DNA of 64,000 nt from the NCBI GenBank assembly GCA_965204565.1, contig CBDBEU010000005.1, positions 1,922,001 to 1,986,000 of the forward strand. Reading direction: 5' to 3'. The notes under the pieces are model-generated. The model saw only the letters and a list, made by a program, of their open reading frames with translations. It was not told where the DNA came from and ran no database searches. Made by a program: the position numbers and the translations under genes. Source of the DNA: CBDBEU01 sp965204565. Its GTDB lineage: Bacteria; Pseudomonadota; Alphaproteobacteria; Rhizobiales; TMED25. Positions 62,398-64,000 of the stretch are shown in pieces. Within the stretch, counting starts at the first letter, position 1. Each line of letters starts with the position of its first letter.

Positions 62398-62946
62398 CTA
62401 TTGCTGCGCCACCACCTCATAGACCAGTTCGACCATGCCCAGGGGGTGGGTCTCGGCACGGCGGAAACGCAGATCAATCTGCCGGCCAATGACCTCTGTT
62501 TCCGGCGTACCGGAAAACAGCGGCAGGCCGCGCCCCAGCATGACCGGTACGACGAATAGCTGCAGCCGTTCAATCAGGCCCGCCCAAAGCATGGTGTTGA
62601 ACAAAGCCGCGCCGCCTAAAATCCACATATCGCCACCTGAAAGCTGGCGTGTCAGAGCTGCCGGCGGGCCGGAAAACGCCCGGACCCCCGGAGGCGCGCC
62701 GCGCAGTTCGTTCGAGGTTACGACAATCACGTCCTTGCCCGAATATGGCCACTCACCGAAGGTGCACACCTGATCGTAGGTGTGCCGCCCCATGGCGATG
62801 GTGGTGATCGACGCCAGGAATTCATCGAACCCGACATCGACCTGCTCGAAGGGCGTCAACCAGCTGACCCCACCCTCCTCATCGGCAATCAGGCCGTCGA
62901 CACTTATGGCAAAATAGGCGCAGATGCTGGGGCGCTTGTGTTCCAT
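62398..62946 (-). CDS. Dihydrofolate reductase-like (RibD C-terminal) protein
   Basis: A 182-residue DHFR/RibD-C fold protein: ICAYFAISVDGLIADEEGGV, TTIAMGRHTYDQV, KDVIVVTSNEL and GGDMWILGGAALFNTMLWAG (NADPH site). ELQLFVVPVMLGRGLPLF-like sequence completes the pattern. Similar YyaP/YwjB-type proteins are reductases of unknown substrate; it is not a FolA. The ATG at 62946 lies next to the stop of the preceding gene. Confidence 0.88.
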   Translation of the reverse strand: MEHKRPSICAYFAISVDGLIADEEGGVSWLTPFEQVDVGFDEFLASITTIAMGRHTYDQVCTFGEWPYSGKDVIVVTSNELRGAPPGVRAFSGPPAALTRQLSGGDMWILGGAALFNTMLWAGLIERLQLFVVPVMLGRGLPLFSGTPETEVIGRQIDLRFRRAETHPLGMVELVYEVVAQQ

Positions 62947-62947
62947 C

Positions 62948-63376
62948 TCACACCGACCTTCCGGCAACCAGCCAATAGACAAATCCGGCGACGAACCCCA
63001 ACGCGATAAAGGCGATTATGACCTCGCGGCCAAAGCTGGCCTGCGCATCGGCATGCCATAGCCAGCGTGATGCGCCGGCAGCCGCCCCGCCGGCCGCGCC
63101 CCAGGCAAGAATATGGTAGGTCCAGTTTCTGACGTGGCCGATTTCGGCGATCACCACCGCAACAAGTCCGAGTGCTGCAACGGTTACCACCGGGGCATCG
63201 AGGACCAGCCCGGCAATGGTGAATGCACGCTCCAGAAGTTCCAGGGTGGTGGCGAACGGCGGCAGCGTGAACAAGCTGGTCTGCGGTGCAGCAAAGGCCA
63301 GCGTTGTCACGCCGAATATGAGAGCAAGGCAGTGGCTGAACGTAATGACGATGATGCGAAACAGTGCCTCGATCAT
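62948..63376 (-). CDS. Small membrane protein, unknown function
   Basis: The 142 residues form about four hydrophobic helices (residues about 5-28, 52-75, 88-108, 118-138) with no charged motif that identifies a family. It overlaps the rlmN stop by 4 bp upstream and ends next to the DHFR-like gene, so the three are probably one transcript. A housekeeping role cannot be inferred. Confidence 0.7.
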   Translation of the reverse strand: MIEALFRIIVITFSHCLALIFGVTTLAFAAPQTSLFTLPPFATTLELLERAFTIAGLVLDAPVVTVAALGLVAVVIAEIGHVRNWTYHILAWGAAGGAAAGASRWLWHADAQASFGREVIIAFIALGFVAGFVYWLVAGRSV

Positions 63377-64000
63377 GGCGCTGACACCTTCGCCCGGCGC
63401 ACGCGCTCAACCGCGCTCATCCTGGCGCTCTGCGATCTTAACTGACCACAGGCAGCCATGATATCGCGCCCGCGTGGCGAGCGCACCGGGCTTGCATAAC
63501 CGGCCCGATGAACGATCTCCGCGAAACGCTCGATCTGATCCCAGTCGGAACACTCATAAGGCGCGCCCGGCCAATGATTAAACGGAATGAGGTTGATCTT
63601 GGCTGGAATTCCGGCGAGCAGCTGGACGAGGCGCTTGGCATCATTGGTGGAATCGTTGACGCCCTTGAGCATCACATACTCGAACGTGATGCGCTTTGCG
63701 TTGCTGAGCCCCGGAAAATTCCGGCACGCATCGACCAACCGGGCAAGGGGATATTTGCGATTGAGCGGCACCAGCTTTTCCCTGGTCTCGTCATCCACCG
63801 CATGCAGCGAGATCGCCAGCATCACCCCGATTTCAGAGCCGACCCGCTCGATCATCGGCACCACACCCGATGTTGAAAGCGTAATCCGGCGCTTGGAGAT
63901 CGCAAGACCGTCACCATCGGAGGCGATCATCAGCGCCTGGCTGACCGCGTCAAAATTGTAGAGCGGTTCACCCATGCCCATCATCACGATATTGGTGACA
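63373..64000 (-). CDS. rlmN: 23S rRNA (adenine-C2) methyltransferase RlmN, 5' part outside window
   Basis: A radical-SAM enzyme that methylates A2503 of 23S rRNA and A37 of some tRNAs. The visible C-terminal two thirds contain VMMGMGEPLYNFDAV, ITLSTSGVVPMIERV, LAISLHAVDDETREKLVPLN, KINLIPFNHWPGAPYECSDW and the methyl-carrier Cys in GRDIMAACGQL. The CxxxCxxC cluster is beyond the right edge. The frame is open to 64000. Confidence 0.96.
   Translation of the reverse strand, partial: VTNIVMMGMGEPLYNFDAVSQALMIASDGDGLAISKRRITLSTSGVVPMIERVGSEIGVMLAISLHAVDDETREKLVPLNRKYPLARLVDACRNFPGLSNAKRITFEYVMLKGVNDSTNDAKRLVQLLAGIPAKINLIPFNHWPGAPYECSDWDQIERFAEIVHRAGYASPVRSPRGRDIMAACGQLRSQSARMSAVERVRRAKVSAP

Overview
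The window looks like a chromosome segment of an alphaproteobacterium, most probably Hyphomicrobiales (Rhizobiales). The grounds are a GcrA-type cell-cycle regulator, the argD-argF-hslO order, the dnaX-ybaB-recR run with a small SRP RNA just upstream of dnaX, the def-fmt-truA run facing rmuC, a membrane-anchored cytochrome c facing kdsB-pheA, and an opgC-opgG-opgH cluster for osmoregulated periplasmic glucans. The DNA is GC-rich throughout. No species name can be supported from sequence alone.

Layout. (1) 1-9.6 kb is an accessory defence island. It holds a type I restriction-modification operon in the order hsdR-hsdS-57-codon ORF-hsdM, all tightly coupled, then a convergent 703-residue protein with a PIN-like nuclease core, a coiled coil and two membrane helices, then a decayed IS5-family transposase containing seven copies of an 18-bp repeat. 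(2) 9.8-16 kb has a pentapeptide-repeat protein, gcrA, a higBA toxin-antitoxin operon with a palindromic operator, argD-argF, a broken hslO and tRNA-Ser(GCU). (3) 16.4-17.3 kb is a pile of IS5/IS427-, IS1380- and IS3-family fragments. (4) 17.4-33.8 kb is mostly housekeeping: a helix-hairpin-helix membrane protein, a lytic transglycosylase, dapA-smpB, an IS481 remnant that cuts off a Gfo/Idh oxidoreductase, a quinone oxidoreductase, a CapA-like protein, the operon DUF2007-trmN6-like-sppA-glyQ-CDGSH protein, ispB, ispE and a TPR/LysM protein. (5) 34.0-35.2 kb is an IS1380-related remnant bounded by inverted repeats that holds an LVIVD-type gene fragment. (6) 35.3-41.6 kb has a TTC38-like TPR protein and opgCGH. 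(7) 41.6-44.6 kb is a phage-like regulatory module (S24 repressor against a Cro-like gene with overlapping start codons) cut by a second IS5-family pseudogene. (8) 44.9-64 kb has a YbdK-type ligase, IS30/IS1380 remnants, truA-fmt-def, a deleted rmuC, recR-ybaB-dnaX-ffs, a frameshifted nudC, pheA-kdsB, a cytochrome c, a TRAP solute-binding gene with a truncated small-permease gene, argG, a LysE exporter and the start of rlmN.

Two themes stand out. First, decay is widespread: at least seven host genes and every insertion sequence are broken, often next to short (11-20 bp) perfect or near-perfect tandem duplications, which suggests a common slippage-type mutational process, or alternatively assembly or sequencing error. 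Second, the best candidate for an undescribed system is the PIN/coiled-coil/transmembrane protein beside the R-M operon, together with the 57-codon ORF inside that operon. No function can be assigned to either from this sequence.
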